DNA from: Rhodobacterales bacterium
GTDB lineage: Bacteria > Pseudomonadota > Alphaproteobacteria > Rhizobiales > Stappiaceae
DNA: 64,000 nt
Assembly (NCBI GenBank): GCA_008107755.1
Contig: VIRH01000060.1
Location: 1-64,000 of the forward strand
Direction: 5' to 3'
Shown: piece by piece, positions 43,519 through 53,195 of the stretch
Layout of the letters: every line of letters starts with the position of its first letter
Numbering within the stretch: position 1 is the stretch's first letter
Notes under the pieces: model-generated
The model's input: only the letters and a program-made list of their open reading frames with translations
What the model was told of the DNA's origin: nothing
The model's database searches: none
Made by a program: the position numbers and the translations under genes

Positions 43519-45432
43519 ATGACGGTCAGGCAGCTTGGCGAACAGGTGATCAACCAGATCGCGGCAGGGGAAGTGATCGAAAGACCCGCCAGCGTGATCA
43601 AGGAGCTGGTGGAAAATGCCGTCGACGCGGACGCGACCTCGATCGAGATCGTGACAGCGGCCGGGGGCAAGACCCTCATGCGCGTTTCGGACGACGGCGA
43701 CGGCATGCGTCAGGGGGATCTCGAGCTTGCCATCCGCCGGCACTGCACCTCCAAGATCACCGACGACGATCTCTTCGATATCAGGACGCTCGGTTTTCGG
43801 GGCGAGGCTCTGCCGTCCATCGGCTCGGTCGCACGCCTTGCCATCCAGACCCGCCACAGGGACGAAGCCCATGCCTGGGCGATCGCGGTGGAAGGTGGCC
43901 GGGAAAAGCCGGTGGTGCCGGCCGCCCGCACCAGGGGAACCCAGGTGGAAGTGCGCGATCTCTTCTTCGCGACGCCGGCCCGGCTCAAGTTCCTGAAATC
44001 CGACCGGGCGGAATCCGCCGCCATCACCGAAATCATCAAGCGCATCGCGCTCGCCTATCCGCAGGTTGGCTTCTCGCTGTCGGGTGCCGACCGTCAGCCG
44101 CAGAACTGGCCGGCCGCAAGAGGCGCCGAACCGCATCTTGCGCGCATTTCGCAGATCCTCGGGCAGGACTTCGTCGACAACGCGATGGAAATCGACGCCG
44201 AACGGGAAGGGGTGCGCCTGACGGGCTTTGCCGGGCTGCCGACACACCATAGGGGCAATGCGCAGCACCAGTTCTTTTTCGTCAACGGGCGTCCGGTCAA
44301 GGACAAGCTGCTCCTGTCCGGCTTGCGCGGCGCCTATGCGGATGTGCTTGCCCGCGACCGGCATCCGGTCGTGGTGCTGTTCATCGATCTCGATCCGGGC
44401 CAGGTCGACGTGAACGTGCACCCGGCCAAGGCGGATGTGCGCTTTCGCGACAGCCAGCTCGTGCGCGGACTGCTCGTCGGGGCAATCAAGCATGCGCTGG
44501 TCCAGTCTGGACACAGGTCCTCCACATCCAATGCGGCAGTTGCCCTTGATGCCATCCGCGCGCAGACCTCCGGACATTCGCCGACCGGGACCGGAGCCTA
44601 CGCGTCCGAAGCGTCGAGCCATGCATCGCCGTCAGGCGGATATCAGCCCGCGCGGGGCTATGCACCGGCCGCCGAGGCCCGCCAGTGGAGCCCGGAGATC
44701 TTTCGCCCGCTGGAGACAGCCGCCGCACCGGCCGCCGGATTTGCGGAGGAACTTCAGTCTTCCTACGAAGGCCCGAATGCCTTTGCGGACCTTGTGAGGC
44801 CCTCGGCCGATGCCCGTGCAAACGATGTTCCGCTGGAGCGCGAAAAGACCGATCTTCCCCTCGGGGCGGCCCGCGCGCAGGTCCACGAGACCTACATCAT
44901 CGCGCAGACCGACGATGGTGTCGTGATCGTCGACCAGCATGCGGCGCACGAGCGGCTCGTCTACGAGCGGCTCAAGGAAGCGCTTGCCAGAAAGGACGTG
45001 GCCCGCCAGATCCTGCTCATCCCCGAAATCGTGGACCTGCCGGAGGAAGACGCTGCCCGGCTGGCCGAGCGGGCTGAAGATCTGGAGAAGGTGGGCCTGT
45101 CTCTCGAGGCTTTCGGTCCCGGCGCCATCGCCGTGCGTGAGACGCCGGCGATACTCGGCGACATGGATATCAAGGGCATGGTGCGCAATCTGGCCGACGA
45201 ACTTGCAGAATGGGACACGGCGGACGGGTTGAAGGAAAAGCTCGATCACGTGGCCGCAACAATGGCCTGCCACGGGTCTGTCCGCGCCGGAAGGCGCATG
45301 CGTCCGGAAGAGATGGATGCCCTGCTGCGCGACATGGAGGCGACGCCGCTTTCCGGCCAGTGCAACCACGGCCGGCCGACCTGGGTGGAGCTGAAGCTCT
45401 CGGACATCGAGAAACTGTTCGGCCGGAAATAA
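43519..45432 (+). CDS. mutL: DNA mismatch repair protein MutL
   Basis: 637 residues from the ATG at 43519 (GAGAG upstream). N-terminal GHKL ATPase ([60 protein letters not shown]), transducer domain to ~330, a Ser/Ala/Pro-rich linker (~335-425), and C-terminal dimer domain (~440-637, [21 protein letters not shown]). The C-terminal part carries [12 protein letters not shown], a motif of endonuclease-type MutL, and CNHGRPTW near the end, consistent with an active nickase, as in bacteria without MutH. Confidence 0.96.
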   Translation: MTVRQLGEQVINQIAAGEVIERPASVIKELVENAVDADATSIEIVTAAGGKTLMRVSDDGDGMRQGDLELAIRRHCTSKITDDDLFDIRTLGFRGEALPSIGSVARLAIQTRHRDEAHAWAIAVEGGREKPVVPAARTRGTQVEVRDLFFATPARLKFLKSDRAESAAITEIIKRIALAYPQVGFSLSGADRQPQNWPAARGAEPHLARISQILGQDFVDNAMEIDAEREGVRLTGFAGLPTHHRGNAQHQFFFVNGRPVKDKLLLSGLRGAYADVLARDRHPVVVLFIDLDPGQVDVNVHPAKADVRFRDSQLVRGLLVGAIKHALVQSGHRSSTSNAAVALDAIRAQTSGHSPTGTGAYASEASSHASPSGGYQPARGYAPAAEARQWSPEIFRPLETAAAPAAGFAEELQSSYEGPNAFADLVRPSADARANDVPLEREKTDLPLGAARAQVHETYIIAQTDDGVVIVDQHAAHERLVYERLKEALARKDVARQILLIPEIVDLPEEDAARLAERAEDLEKVGLSLEAFGPGAIAVRETPAILGDMDIKGMVRNLADELAEWDTADGLKEKLDHVAATMACHGSVRAGRRMRPEEMDALLRDMEATPLSGQCNHGRPTWVELKLSDIEKLFGRK

Positions 45433-45535
45433 GCCGGTCGCCTTGCGGGGCTGGAGAGAAGGCGCGGTAAACGGCAATGTCAGACAGAAGTCCTGAGCCC
45501 GGTCCGGCAATCTCATCTCGTCACGAGTGCGGCTC

Positions 45536-46345
45536 ATGGTCCTGACGAGATTGGTCAAGCGCGTTGTCATCGTGGCCGTTGCCATCTATCTCGCCGCGAC
45601 GGCCTTCATGTATGTCAATCAGCGCGGCTTCGTCTTCGTGCCGACCGGATCGCTGGCAATGCCGCAGGATAAGGGACTGCAGGGCGTCACCGTTTCAAAA
45701 GTCGCCATGTCCGACGGCACCAACGTGACGGTCTGGTCCGCCCCGCCGCGCGATCCCGGCCTTCCGACCGTGCTTTATCTTCAGGGCAACTCGGGCAATC
45801 TTTCCTCCCGCGCAAGTCGCTTTGCACAGATCCTTGAGAGCGGTTTTGGACTCTATGCGCCAAGCTATCGGGGATACGCAGGCAGCGAAGGCAGTCCTTC
45901 GGAAACCATGCTGATATCCGATGCCCTGGAGCAGTTAGACCGCCTCTCGGCAACCGGCACGCAGGTGATCCTGCACGGCGAAAGCCTGGGCACTGGGATT
46001 GCGACTGCGGTTGCCGCGCAGCGCGACGGGGTTGAGCTTGTTGTTCTTGAGGCGCCCTACACCGCGCTCGTCGACATGGCGCGTGAAAGCTATCCATGGC
46101 TGCCGGTGGGGCTTCTGATGAAGGACCAGATGCCCACCCGCGAGCGCATTCAGGCTGTTTCCGCCCCGATCCTGATCGTCCATGGTGTGGAGGACAGGTT
46201 GATCGACGCGGAGCACGCAAGACGTCTCTTTCGCCTCGCGCCGGAGCCCAAGGATCTGCTGTTGATCGACGGAGCCGGTCACGCGAACCTTTGGAGCAAC
46301 GGTCTTTGGCAGGCGGTGCTCGACTATCGAGACAGGCTTCGCTGA
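45536..46345 (+). CDS. Membrane-anchored alpha/beta hydrolase
   Basis: 269 residues from the ATG at 45536; a GTG at 45527 is possible. One N-terminal helix (VKRVVIVAVAIYLAATAFMYV) then BEM46-like hydrolase: YLQGNSGNLSSRA oxyanion region, YRGYAGSEGSPSE, nucleophile elbow HGESLGTG (Ser150), Asp in VHGVEDRLI and His in GAGHANL. Substrate unknown. Its stop is 26 bp from the porin terminator. Confidence 0.82.
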   Translation: MVLTRLVKRVVIVAVAIYLAATAFMYVNQRGFVFVPTGSLAMPQDKGLQGVTVSKVAMSDGTNVTVWSAPPRDPGLPTVLYLQGNSGNLSSRASRFAQILESGFGLYAPSYRGYAGSEGSPSETMLISDALEQLDRLSATGTQVILHGESLGTGIATAVAAQRDGVELVVLEAPYTALVDMARESYPWLPVGLLMKDQMPTRERIQAVSAPILIVHGVEDRLIDAEHARRLFRLAPEPKDLLLIDGAGHANLWSNGLWQAVLDYRDRLR

Positions 46346-46371
46346 GCCAAAAGGGCGACGGGAAGGGTGGC

Positions 46372-46405
46372 AAAAAAAAGCCCCCGGATCCGAAGAGCCG
46401 GGGGC
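46372..46405 (-). terminator. Intrinsic terminator of the porin gene
   Basis: GCCCCCGG / CCGGGGGC stem, 10-nt loop, followed on the minus strand by T8. Lies 26 bp after the porin stop and 27 bp after the convergent hydrolase. Confidence 0.85.
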
Positions 46406-46430
46406 AGAGCCCGCATATCTGGCAGGCGTT

Positions 46431-47618
46431 TTAGAATGTGCGCTGCATACGGAACGTGCCGTAAAGCTCGTACGTGTCGCTGAGACCGGAGGAATTGCTG
46501 TAGTCAATGTCGCGATACTGTATTTCCGGACCGATCTCGAGACCGGAAACCGGCGTCCAGACGACGTTGGCCGTTGCATCCCACTGGGTGAAGTCATAGG
46601 CGCTGGTGCCGCCTTCCACCCGGTGATAGCCGCCTTCGACATTGGCTGCGAGCGTGTTGGTCAGACCCAGGTTGACGCCGCCATAGATGTTGAAGGTGCG
46701 GGTCGTGTCAAAGCCGGTGTCCGTATAGACCGCATCGGTGATCCGGTCGTTCCAGTCGGACCCGTAGGCGCTTGCACCATCGGTATAGACAGTCTGGAGA
46801 GCCACACTGCCGCCATGCGCGATCCCGCTGAAATTGACCTGGACGCCGGCGCCGACGGCCCACCCGAAATCATCCTCGTCCCCGCCGGTGCGCGTGCCGT
46901 TGATGATCGAGTTGGGATAGATCTGGTGCATGGCACCCATGATCTGGGCGGAGCCCCAGCCCTGGCTGATGGCGAGCGCTGCGACAAAGTCCGGCACACG
47001 CGTTCCGCCATAGCTCTGGTTCACGCCGTTGAGCGCAAGGGGTTCTTCACGCGAAGACCTGTCTTCCGCCGCGATCGTGGCGCTCAGGCCGTTGCCGAAG
47101 GCAAGCGTATAGGCAAGCTGGTTGGTCTTGACGTCGGAATAGGTGGCCGTCTGCGCGCCGAACGCATAGCCCGTCCAGAAGTCGAAATTGGACTGGGCCT
47201 TACCCGCAAGCAATCCGCCCCACTGCACATAGGCCTTTTCCAGTGTCGGGGAGAGTTCGTTGTTGGTGACGGTCTGGTACATTTCGGCATACGCGCGAAG
47301 GGTGCCGAATTCCGTCGCCGTGCGGGCGTCCAGATAAAGGTACCCACGCGAACGCCACTGATAGCCGTCCGAATCCCGGTTGCCCCAGTTGTTTTCCGCT
47401 TCGCCGAAATTCGTGACCCGGAATTCCGTCCGCAGACGCCCACCGACACGAAGGCACGTCTCCGTGCCCGGAATATAGTAGAACTGCGCGCCGTAGGCGT
47501 CGCAGATCCTGACGTAATCGACGGATTCCGGTGCTACCGGCAGATCCGCCGAGAAAGCTGGTGTGGCTGCAAGTCCGGCAAGTCCTGCCAGTGCGCCAAG
47601 AACAGCGTTACGAGACAT
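46431..47618 (-). CDS. Outer-membrane porin, Porin_2 family
   Basis: 395 residues from the ATG at 47618 with AGGAG 7 nt upstream; the frame opens at 47747. Signal peptide: SRNAVLGALAGLAGLAATPAFSA. Mature N-terminus VDYVRICDAYGAQFYYIPGTETCLRVGGRLRTEF is the Porin_2 signature of Rhizobiales (Omp2-like), with the conserved Cys pair. Ends in Phe (MQRTF) as expected for BAM-assembled barrels. General diffusion pore. Separate promoter likely, as 167 bp precede it. Confidence 0.92.
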   Translation of the reverse strand: MSRNAVLGALAGLAGLAATPAFSADLPVAPESVDYVRICDAYGAQFYYIPGTETCLRVGGRLRTEFRVTNFGEAENNWGNRDSDGYQWRSRGYLYLDARTATEFGTLRAYAEMYQTVTNNELSPTLEKAYVQWGGLLAGKAQSNFDFWTGYAFGAQTATYSDVKTNQLAYTLAFGNGLSATIAAEDRSSREEPLALNGVNQSYGGTRVPDFVAALAISQGWGSAQIMGAMHQIYPNSIINGTRTGGDEDDFGWAVGAGVQVNFSGIAHGGSVALQTVYTDGASAYGSDWNDRITDAVYTDTGFDTTRTFNIYGGVNLGLTNTLAANVEGGYHRVEGGTSAYDFTQWDATANVVWTPVSGLEIGPEIQYRDIDYSNSSGLSDTYELYGTFRMQRTF

Positions 47619-47785
47619 ATGTCGCTCCTGAGACATCGTATCTACCCCCGCCCCACAGGTAGACAACGATCGCGGAAATAACACCTGCAGTTTCATGAAA
47701 TTCGGGAGTGCGGATGGCTTTCCGACAACGCTGTGGCCGATTGGCAACGCTTTCGTCCGCTGGCTGTCAGATCACACTGATGACG

Positions 47786-48253
47786 TCAGCGCCGGGATCG
47801 AAAGAAGGTCTTGAGGATATCGGCGGCACGGGTCTCGCCGAAGCCGGAGTAAACCTCTGGGGCATGGTGACAAGTCGGCTGGCAGAAGAAGCGCGTACCG
47901 TGATCAACCGCACCGCCTTTTGCATCGCCCGCGCCATAATAGAGGCGGCGAATGCGGGCGAAGGAAATCGCGCCCGCGCACATCGGGCAGGGCTCCAGCG
48001 TGACATAAATATCGCACTCAGGCAGACGCTGCGATCCAAGGGCGGCGCAGGCCGAGCGGATGACGAGGATCTCCGCATGGGCGGAGGGATCGTTCAGCTC
48101 CAGCGTCCGGTTGCCATCGGCCGCCAGAACACGGCCATCCTTCACCAGAACCGCACCGACGGGAACCTCTCCGCGTGCCGCCGCCCGTTCCGCTTCCTCA
48201 AGCGCCAGATCCATGAAGGAAGCACGGCCGGTTTCTGGGTCTGCGGCAGTCAT
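47786..48253 (-). CDS. tadA: tRNA-specific adenosine deaminase TadA
   Basis: 155 residues from the ATG at 48253 (a TTG at 48259 is possible). Zinc-dependent deaminase: HAEILVIR (His, catalytic Glu) and PCPMCAGAI. Deaminates A34 to inosine in tRNA-Arg(ACG), essential for decoding. Divergent from the rluB-like gene with 160 bp between. Confidence 0.93.
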   Translation of the reverse strand: MTAADPETGRASFMDLALEEAERAAARGEVPVGAVLVKDGRVLAADGNRTLELNDPSAHAEILVIRSACAALGSQRLPECDIYVTLEPCPMCAGAISFARIRRLYYGAGDAKGGAVDHGTRFFCQPTCHHAPEVYSGFGETRAADILKTFFRSRR

Positions 48254-48413
48254 GAGCAAAGAAGCCTGATCTTGAAGCGAGAGACGGAAGGTCCCTGTTT
48301 AGAGGCATTTGCGCGTGTCGTCAGCCCCGATGAAGCAGCTTGGAAGTCACCTTGGGACGATTTGATGAAAACAACAGATTCCCGAAACGTCGAAGCTCTG
48401 CTATGACGCGCGC

Positions 48414-49988
48414 ATGACGACAAGAAAATCTTCCGAGCGCCCGGGTCAGGCAAAAGGCCGCGAGCGCGGCAAAAGTGCATCCGACAAGCGCCGTCCGGGG
48501 CCCCGCTCCGGCAAGCCTTTCGAGAAATCGGACCGCCCGAAAAAGGGCGCGCCGGAAACGCGCGCACCTGCCGCGGCAGACAGTTCCGACCGCGGCGAGC
48601 GCATCGCCAAGGTCATGGCGCGCGCCGGGCTGTGCTCGCGCCGCGAAGCCGAGACCTGGATCGAGGCCGGCAGGGTCTCGCTGAATGGCAAGGTGCTGGA
48701 TACCCCGGCCGTGACGGTGACCCCGGACGACAAGGTGCTGGTCGACGGCACGGCTCTTCCCATGCGCGAACGCACGCGCCTCTGGCTCTACCACAAGCCC
48801 CGGGGCCTCGTGACGACCAACAAGGATCCGGAGGGCCGTCCGACGGTGTTCGACAGGCTTCCGGCCGATCTGCCGCGCGTTCTGACGGTCGGCCGTCTGG
48901 ATATCAATACCGAGGGGCTTCTGCTTCTGACCAATGACGGCGGGCTCGCTCGCGTCCTGGAGCTTCCGGCGACCGGATGGCTGCGCCGCTACCGCGTGCG
49001 CGCCTTCGGCAAGGTGACCCAGGCCGACCTCGACAGCCTCAATGACGGCATCGCCATCGACGGCGTTCTTTACGGAGCGATCGAGGCAACGCTGGACAAG
49101 GAGCAGGGCGGCAACGTCTGGCTGACGGTTGGCCTGCGCGAAGGCAAGAACCGCGAAGTCAAACGCGTTCTGGAGCATCTCGGCCTTGCCGTGAACCGCC
49201 TGATCCGCCTGTCCTACGGCCCTTTCCAGCTCATGGAATTGCCGGAAGGCGATGTGCGCGAGATCCGCGGCCGCGTCCTGCGCGATCAGCTTGGCGAAAC
49301 GCTGGCCGAGGAAGCCGGTGCCGATTTCGATGCGCCGATCTTCCATGCTCCGGCCCAGGAAGAGGAAAAGAAATCCGCCGGGTCCAGATCGAAATCGACT
49401 GGCCCCAGATCGACCGGCGCCAGATCGACTGGTCAACGGTCGCAGGGTGGGCAGCGGTCGGAAGGTGGACGCGAGCAAGGCGGCCAGGGAAAGTGGATGT
49501 CGGCCCGCGAAGGAAAATCGGAAACCGACCGCCGCAAGGCCGCGAAGAGCGACCGCTCCGATCAGAAGAAGGGCAAGCGCCAGAATGAGGGCCCGCGGCG
49601 GGAAAAGGTCTCTCCGCGTTCCCGTTTCCGTCTGACGTCCGAGCCGCGTGTGCGCAAGGACTACAGCGAAGAGCGGCGCACGCCGCCGCGGCGCAGGATC
49701 TGGGGCGATGAAGGCCTGGTCGAGGACAAGCAGCAGGAAGTGCGCGGCAGAAGTGACAAGCCCGACAATGCCGGCGGACGCGGCGATGCGCGCCGGGACG
49801 ACAGGGGCGGCGCGCGTGGCCCCCGTTCCGATCGCGGTGAGCGAGGCGCTCGGTCCGATCGCGGTGAACGCGGTGACAGGCCGGATCGCGGCAAGCGGCC
49901 TCCTCGTGGAGACAAACCCGACGGTGGTGACCGTCGCGGCGGCCCCTCCAAGGGCGGCAACCGACCGCGTGGTGGAGGGCGTTCGTGA
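48414..49988 (+). CDS. RsuA/RluB-family pseudouridine synthase with basic Arg/Gly-rich tail
   Basis: 524 residues. N-terminal basic region (~1-60), S4 domain (~62-110, ERIAKVMARAGLCSRREAETWIEAGRV), then catalytic domain: KPRGLVTTNKDPEGRPTVFDRLP, VGRLDINTEGLLLLTNDG with catalytic Asp, and LREGKNREVKRVLEHLGL. The last ~210 residues (~315-524) are low-complexity, very rich in Arg, Gly, Ser, Asp, with repeats such as RSDRGERGARSDRGERGD. Pseudouridylates 23S (RluB-like) or 16S rRNA. Overlaps rsmD by 4 nt, so an rRNA-modification pair. Confidence 0.92.
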   Translation: MTTRKSSERPGQAKGRERGKSASDKRRPGPRSGKPFEKSDRPKKGAPETRAPAAADSSDRGERIAKVMARAGLCSRREAETWIEAGRVSLNGKVLDTPAVTVTPDDKVLVDGTALPMRERTRLWLYHKPRGLVTTNKDPEGRPTVFDRLPADLPRVLTVGRLDINTEGLLLLTNDGGLARVLELPATGWLRRYRVRAFGKVTQADLDSLNDGIAIDGVLYGAIEATLDKEQGGNVWLTVGLREGKNREVKRVLEHLGLAVNRLIRLSYGPFQLMELPEGDVREIRGRVLRDQLGETLAEEAGADFDAPIFHAPAQEEEKKSAGSRSKSTGPRSTGARSTGQRSQGGQRSEGGREQGGQGKWMSAREGKSETDRRKAAKSDRSDQKKGKRQNEGPRREKVSPRSRFRLTSEPRVRKDYSEERRTPPRRRIWGDEGLVEDKQQEVRGRSDKPDNAGGRGDARRDDRGGARGPRSDRGERGARSDRGERGDRPDRGKRPPRGDKPDGGDRRGGPSKGGNRPRGGGRS

Positions 49989-50548
49989 GGATCGTTGCCG
50001 GGCGGTTCAAGGGAGCCGCTCTGGCAGCACCGAAGTCACAGGCGACCAGACCGACCAGTGACCGGCTGCGCGAAACCGTCTTCAACATCCTGGCCCACGG
50101 GCTCGATGTCGATCTCGACGGTACGCGCGTGCTTGATCTTTTTGCGGGAACCGGTGCGCTTGGCTTTGAAGCGCTCAGCCGGGGCGCGCGCCACTGCACC
50201 TTCATCGAGGAAGGGGCCGAGGCACGCGGGGTGATCCGCCGCAACATGGAAGCGCTCGGCCTCAACGGCGCTTCCAAGATCTTTCGCCGCGATGCCACAA
50301 GGCTCGGAAACGCCGGCACGATCGAGCCGTTCGACGTGATCTTTGCCGATCCTCCCTACGACAAGGGACTTGGCGAAAAAGCGCTTGCAAGTGCCGCGGC
50401 CGGTGGCTGGCTTCAGCCGGGTGCCATCTGCATTCTGGAAGAGCGGGCGACCGCAGAGATCGACCTGCCGGACGGCTTTTCCGAACGCGACCGGCGCCAG
50501 GCCGGTGACAGCCAGGTCCTGTTTCTGGCCTATACGGCCGGCGTCTAG
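49985..50548 (+). CDS. rsmD: 16S rRNA (guanine-966-N2) methyltransferase RsmD
   Basis: 187 residues from a GTG at 49985, overlapping the previous stop as GTGA. RIVAGRFKG start, RPTSDRLRETVFNIL, SAM loop LDLFAGTGALGFEALSRGA and catalytic DPPY (FADPPYDKG). Methylates G966 of 16S rRNA in the small subunit. Pairs with the upstream pseudouridine synthase. Confidence 0.95.
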   Translation: MRIVAGRFKGAALAAPKSQATRPTSDRLRETVFNILAHGLDVDLDGTRVLDLFAGTGALGFEALSRGARHCTFIEEGAEARGVIRRNMEALGLNGASKIFRRDATRLGNAGTIEPFDVIFADPPYDKGLGEKALASAAAGGWLQPGAICILEERATAEIDLPDGFSERDRRQAGDSQVLFLAYTAGV

Positions 50549-50579
50549 TTTTCCGCCAGACATGATCTCAGTGAGATGA

Positions 50580-51473
50580 TCAGGCGCCGCCCGGCATCAT
50601 GACATAGACTGTCGGCTTGACCGGCAAAGCGGCCCGGCTCGTCACCAGGGCAGGGCCCGGGGCGCGAACGATCGCGTAGCCTTCTTCCGCCGCGCGTCCG
50701 ACGAAGGACTGCAACGCACCGGCGAAGTGAAAGTGCATAGGGATGACCATTGCAGGCCCGATGCTCTTCAGCACGTCGATCATGCTTTCCAGGCGAAGGC
50801 TCGAGGAATTGTCGATCGCGGCAAAGACGATGTCGATCTGGCCGAGCCGCGTCAGGTCGTCCTGCGTCAGCCGGTGATGAAGATGCCCGAGATGGGCGAT
50901 GCAAAGATCGGCAACTTCGAAGATGAATATGGAATTTCCGAGCCGCCGCGATTCGCCGTCCCAGCCGCGGATATTCGTCTGGATGTTGCGAATGCGCACA
51001 TCCTCGACGGTCAGGTCATGATCCATCGGCCCGCCTTCCGGGTTCCAGCCGTAGAGCAGGTGCTCGATATCCGGTGACGGATTGACGGAATAATGTGTGC
51101 TGTGCGCCCCGTTCATGGTGGCGACGGTGGGCGGCAGGAGAGGTCTGATGCTGTCGTTGTAGTCGGTCGCGATCCGCACGCCGCCCGGTGTTTCCAGCTC
51201 GAAGGTGGAGTGGCCGATGTAACGGATCTGGACCTCGCCGGCCTGGAGGGCCGCTCGCCAGATCCGAGCCTCTCCTGGACCGGGAGCGCTATAGGGCGCC
51301 TCGGCCACAAGCTGGCAGACAGCAAAGGCGGGCTGCACCGCCCCGACCGACGGCAACAGCAGTGCCGCAATCATCAGGAAGCGCCGGGCCCGCGCGTGGC
51401 CCGAAATGGGAGCGCACGCCCTGGCGCCTCCGGCCATTGCGTCTTTCAGGAAGGGGAGGAGTTTTCCGATCAT
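50580..51473 (-). CDS. Exported metallo-beta-lactamase-fold protein
   Basis: 297 residues if the ATG at 51473 is used; other starts are at 51497 and near 51434. A signal sequence follows a basic stretch (RARRFLMIAALLLPSVGAVQPAFA). The fold resembles UlaG-like MBL hydrolases (IRYIGHSTFELETPGGVRIATDYN, HLGHLHHRLTQDDL, MVIPMHFHFAG). The first metal motif THxHxDH reads NGAHSTH: the first His and the Asp are lost. So zinc binding may be partial and activity is uncertain. Convergent with rsmD at 31 bp. Confidence 0.7.
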   Translation of the reverse strand: MIGKLLPFLKDAMAGGARACAPISGHARARRFLMIAALLLPSVGAVQPAFAVCQLVAEAPYSAPGPGEARIWRAALQAGEVQIRYIGHSTFELETPGGVRIATDYNDSIRPLLPPTVATMNGAHSTHYSVNPSPDIEHLLYGWNPEGGPMDHDLTVEDVRIRNIQTNIRGWDGESRRLGNSIFIFEVADLCIAHLGHLHHRLTQDDLTRLGQIDIVFAAIDNSSSLRLESMIDVLKSIGPAMVIPMHFHFAGALQSFVGRAAEEGYAIVRAPGPALVTSRAALPVKPTVYVMMPGGA

Positions 51474-51678
51474 GACGTGCCATCCGTCCTTGTCCACCCC
51501 TATTAGTGTAGGCGCGGACGGCGACGCGGCAAGGCGCTAAGGCAAAGGAACGGCGCCGGGAGACGACCGGATTTCAGGCTTTTGCCAAAAGAAAAGGCAA
51601 CCGGCTCTGCAAATCATTGCGAAGGCGGTTGCCCAAGGTGGGGGCGGGTGGGAGGAGGTACGCGCCCCGATAGGTTTT

Positions 51679-52020
51679 TCAGATGACGTGGAGGCTGACA
51701 GGCGCCTTGCCGAACCTTGATCTGGTATCTGCACCGAAGCTGGCGGGCTTTGCGCCGTCAAGGGCCTGCCGATGCAGCAGTTCACCGGCGTGGCCGGCTT
51801 CCTGCACAAGGGCAGTGCGGCTGCACATCGCCGCCAGCGACAAGCCCAGATTTCTGAAATGCGCCCGCCTGTAGCAATAAATCGCCAGCGCCGCACGTTC
51901 TGTCTCCGGCAATTGCTCGCCGATGTCGGACACCGCGTTCAGCGTTGCGTCCAGCAATTGTTTGAGGAGAACATCCGGTACCGGACAGTTCTCCATATCT
52001 GTTGATCCCGTCGATTGCAT
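51679..52020 (-). CDS. Hypothetical protein, 113 aa
   Basis: ATG at 52020 with CAGGAG 7 nt upstream supports translation. Residues ~15-85 are mostly helical: VLLKQLLDATLNAVSDIGEQLPETERAALAIYCYRRAHFRNLGLSLAAMC, followed by SRTALVQEAGHAGELLHRQAL. No signal peptide or membrane helix. I do not recognise a family. It lies next to an A+T-rich region. Confidence 0.5.
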   Translation of the reverse strand: MQSTGSTDMENCPVPDVLLKQLLDATLNAVSDIGEQLPETERAALAIYCYRRAHFRNLGLSLAAMCSRTALVQEAGHAGELLHRQALDGAKPASFGADTRSRFGKAPVSLHVI

Positions 52021-52208
52021 TGCCCAGCTCCTGCTTCAAAACTTTCCGTTTCAGCGAACTTGATACGACGCATTCGGAAGTCTTGTTTGCACGTAGAAGT
52101 AATTTGAACCTTTAGGTGAATTATTTGCTCTGTTTCTTAAATATCTGTTAAATGATGGTTTTGAGGAATTAAAATATAGTTATCTCGTGAAATGTGCCTA
52201 CGTAAAAC
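52021..52208. other. A+T-rich intergenic segment
   Basis: 188 bp between the 113-aa hypothetical and patatin genes. The middle and right part (about 52080-52195) is markedly A+T-rich (e.g. GAATTATTTGCTCTGTTTC..., TAAAATATAG) against GC-rich flanks. No ORF. It should hold the promoter of the 113-aa gene on the minus strand; it is downstream of patatin's stop. Confidence 0.5.
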
Positions 52209-53060
52209 TCAGGTCTTTTCCATTACACCTTCGAGCAGGTTCGTCAGTTTTACCTTTGTCAATTCTCTCAGGCTCTCAGCACTATTCAGGATCTGCTCCG
52301 CCTTCATGAAATCGAGGACGCGGATCGAATCGTGAGGTGGGCGGATAAGGATATCCGGTTGATCCTGCTTGAGTTTCTGGCTCGTGATGGTCTGCATGAG
52401 GATCTGAGAGGAGCCAAAAAGCGAATCCAGCATCCGGATATCTTCGCTTTTTTCCCGGGGAACCGGTGCCCCGACGACATCCACAGCAATTATGATGTCG
52501 CAATGGCCCCGCAGACCGTCAAACGGCAGCGGATTGACCACGCCGCCGTCAATCAGGTGACGTCCTTCGAATCGAACCGGACGAAACAGGGCTGGAACGG
52601 CAATGGATGCCGCAATCGCCGGTAGCAGTGGACCGCTTTCGAAATCGATCTCTCGGCAACCGTAGAAATCCGTCGCGATCAGCCGCAGGGGTATCTCGAG
52701 ATCCTCGAACATTTCCGGGAGATAGCCGGCAATGAAGACCTCCAGGACCCGCTCTGGATCGAACTGCACTATCCCGGAGCGAAAGACGTCGGCGAAGCGT
52801 TTCGGGCGGAGTTTCCAGAGCCGGGACAGGACGCTGTTACGGTCGGAGAATAGGTCCAGAACGATCGTGCGAAGCTGCTCGCCACTCAGCCCGCTCGCAT
52901 AGGCGGCGCCCATGATCGCGCCGATCGAGGTTCCGGCAATGCGTGCCGGCTTCATGCCGAGATCGTCGAGGGCTTCCAGAACCGGAATATGCGCCAGACC
53001 GCGCGCACCGCCCCCTCCCAGTGCGAGGCCGATCTTCGGGGGCTCTGAGGGGAATGCCAT
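52209..53060 (-). CDS. Patatin-like phospholipase
   Basis: 283 residues. Oxyanion hole GGGGARGLAH (~15-24), Ser45 in GTSIG, Asp171 in LIDGGVVNPLPFDGLR. Short, RssA-like form without the long C-terminal regions of YlpA/ExoU. Acyl hydrolase acting on membrane lipids. Downstream of the GGDEF-EAL gene by 135 bp, same strand. Confidence 0.9.
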   Translation of the reverse strand: MAFPSEPPKIGLALGGGGARGLAHIPVLEALDDLGMKPARIAGTSIGAIMGAAYASGLSGEQLRTIVLDLFSDRNSVLSRLWKLRPKRFADVFRSGIVQFDPERVLEVFIAGYLPEMFEDLEIPLRLIATDFYGCREIDFESGPLLPAIAASIAVPALFRPVRFEGRHLIDGGVVNPLPFDGLRGHCDIIIAVDVVGAPVPREKSEDIRMLDSLFGSSQILMQTITSQKLKQDQPDILIRPPHDSIRVLDFMKAEQILNSAESLRELTKVKLTNLLEGVMEKT

Positions 53061-53195
53061 GCTGAAAGCGATCCTGGGGAAAGTCTAAGGGATATGCGGG
53101 TGCCCCAAAGATAGGAACCAGAGCCGGCAATACCAAGTCCGCAATACCACGAAGGATACGCCCCGGAGCAGCCCAGGTCGACCTGGGCGGAACCG

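Noticed and set aside
52021..52208. Origin of replication or attachment site in the A+T-rich segment
   Set aside because: No DnaA-box cluster, integrase gene, tRNA gene or direct repeats were found.
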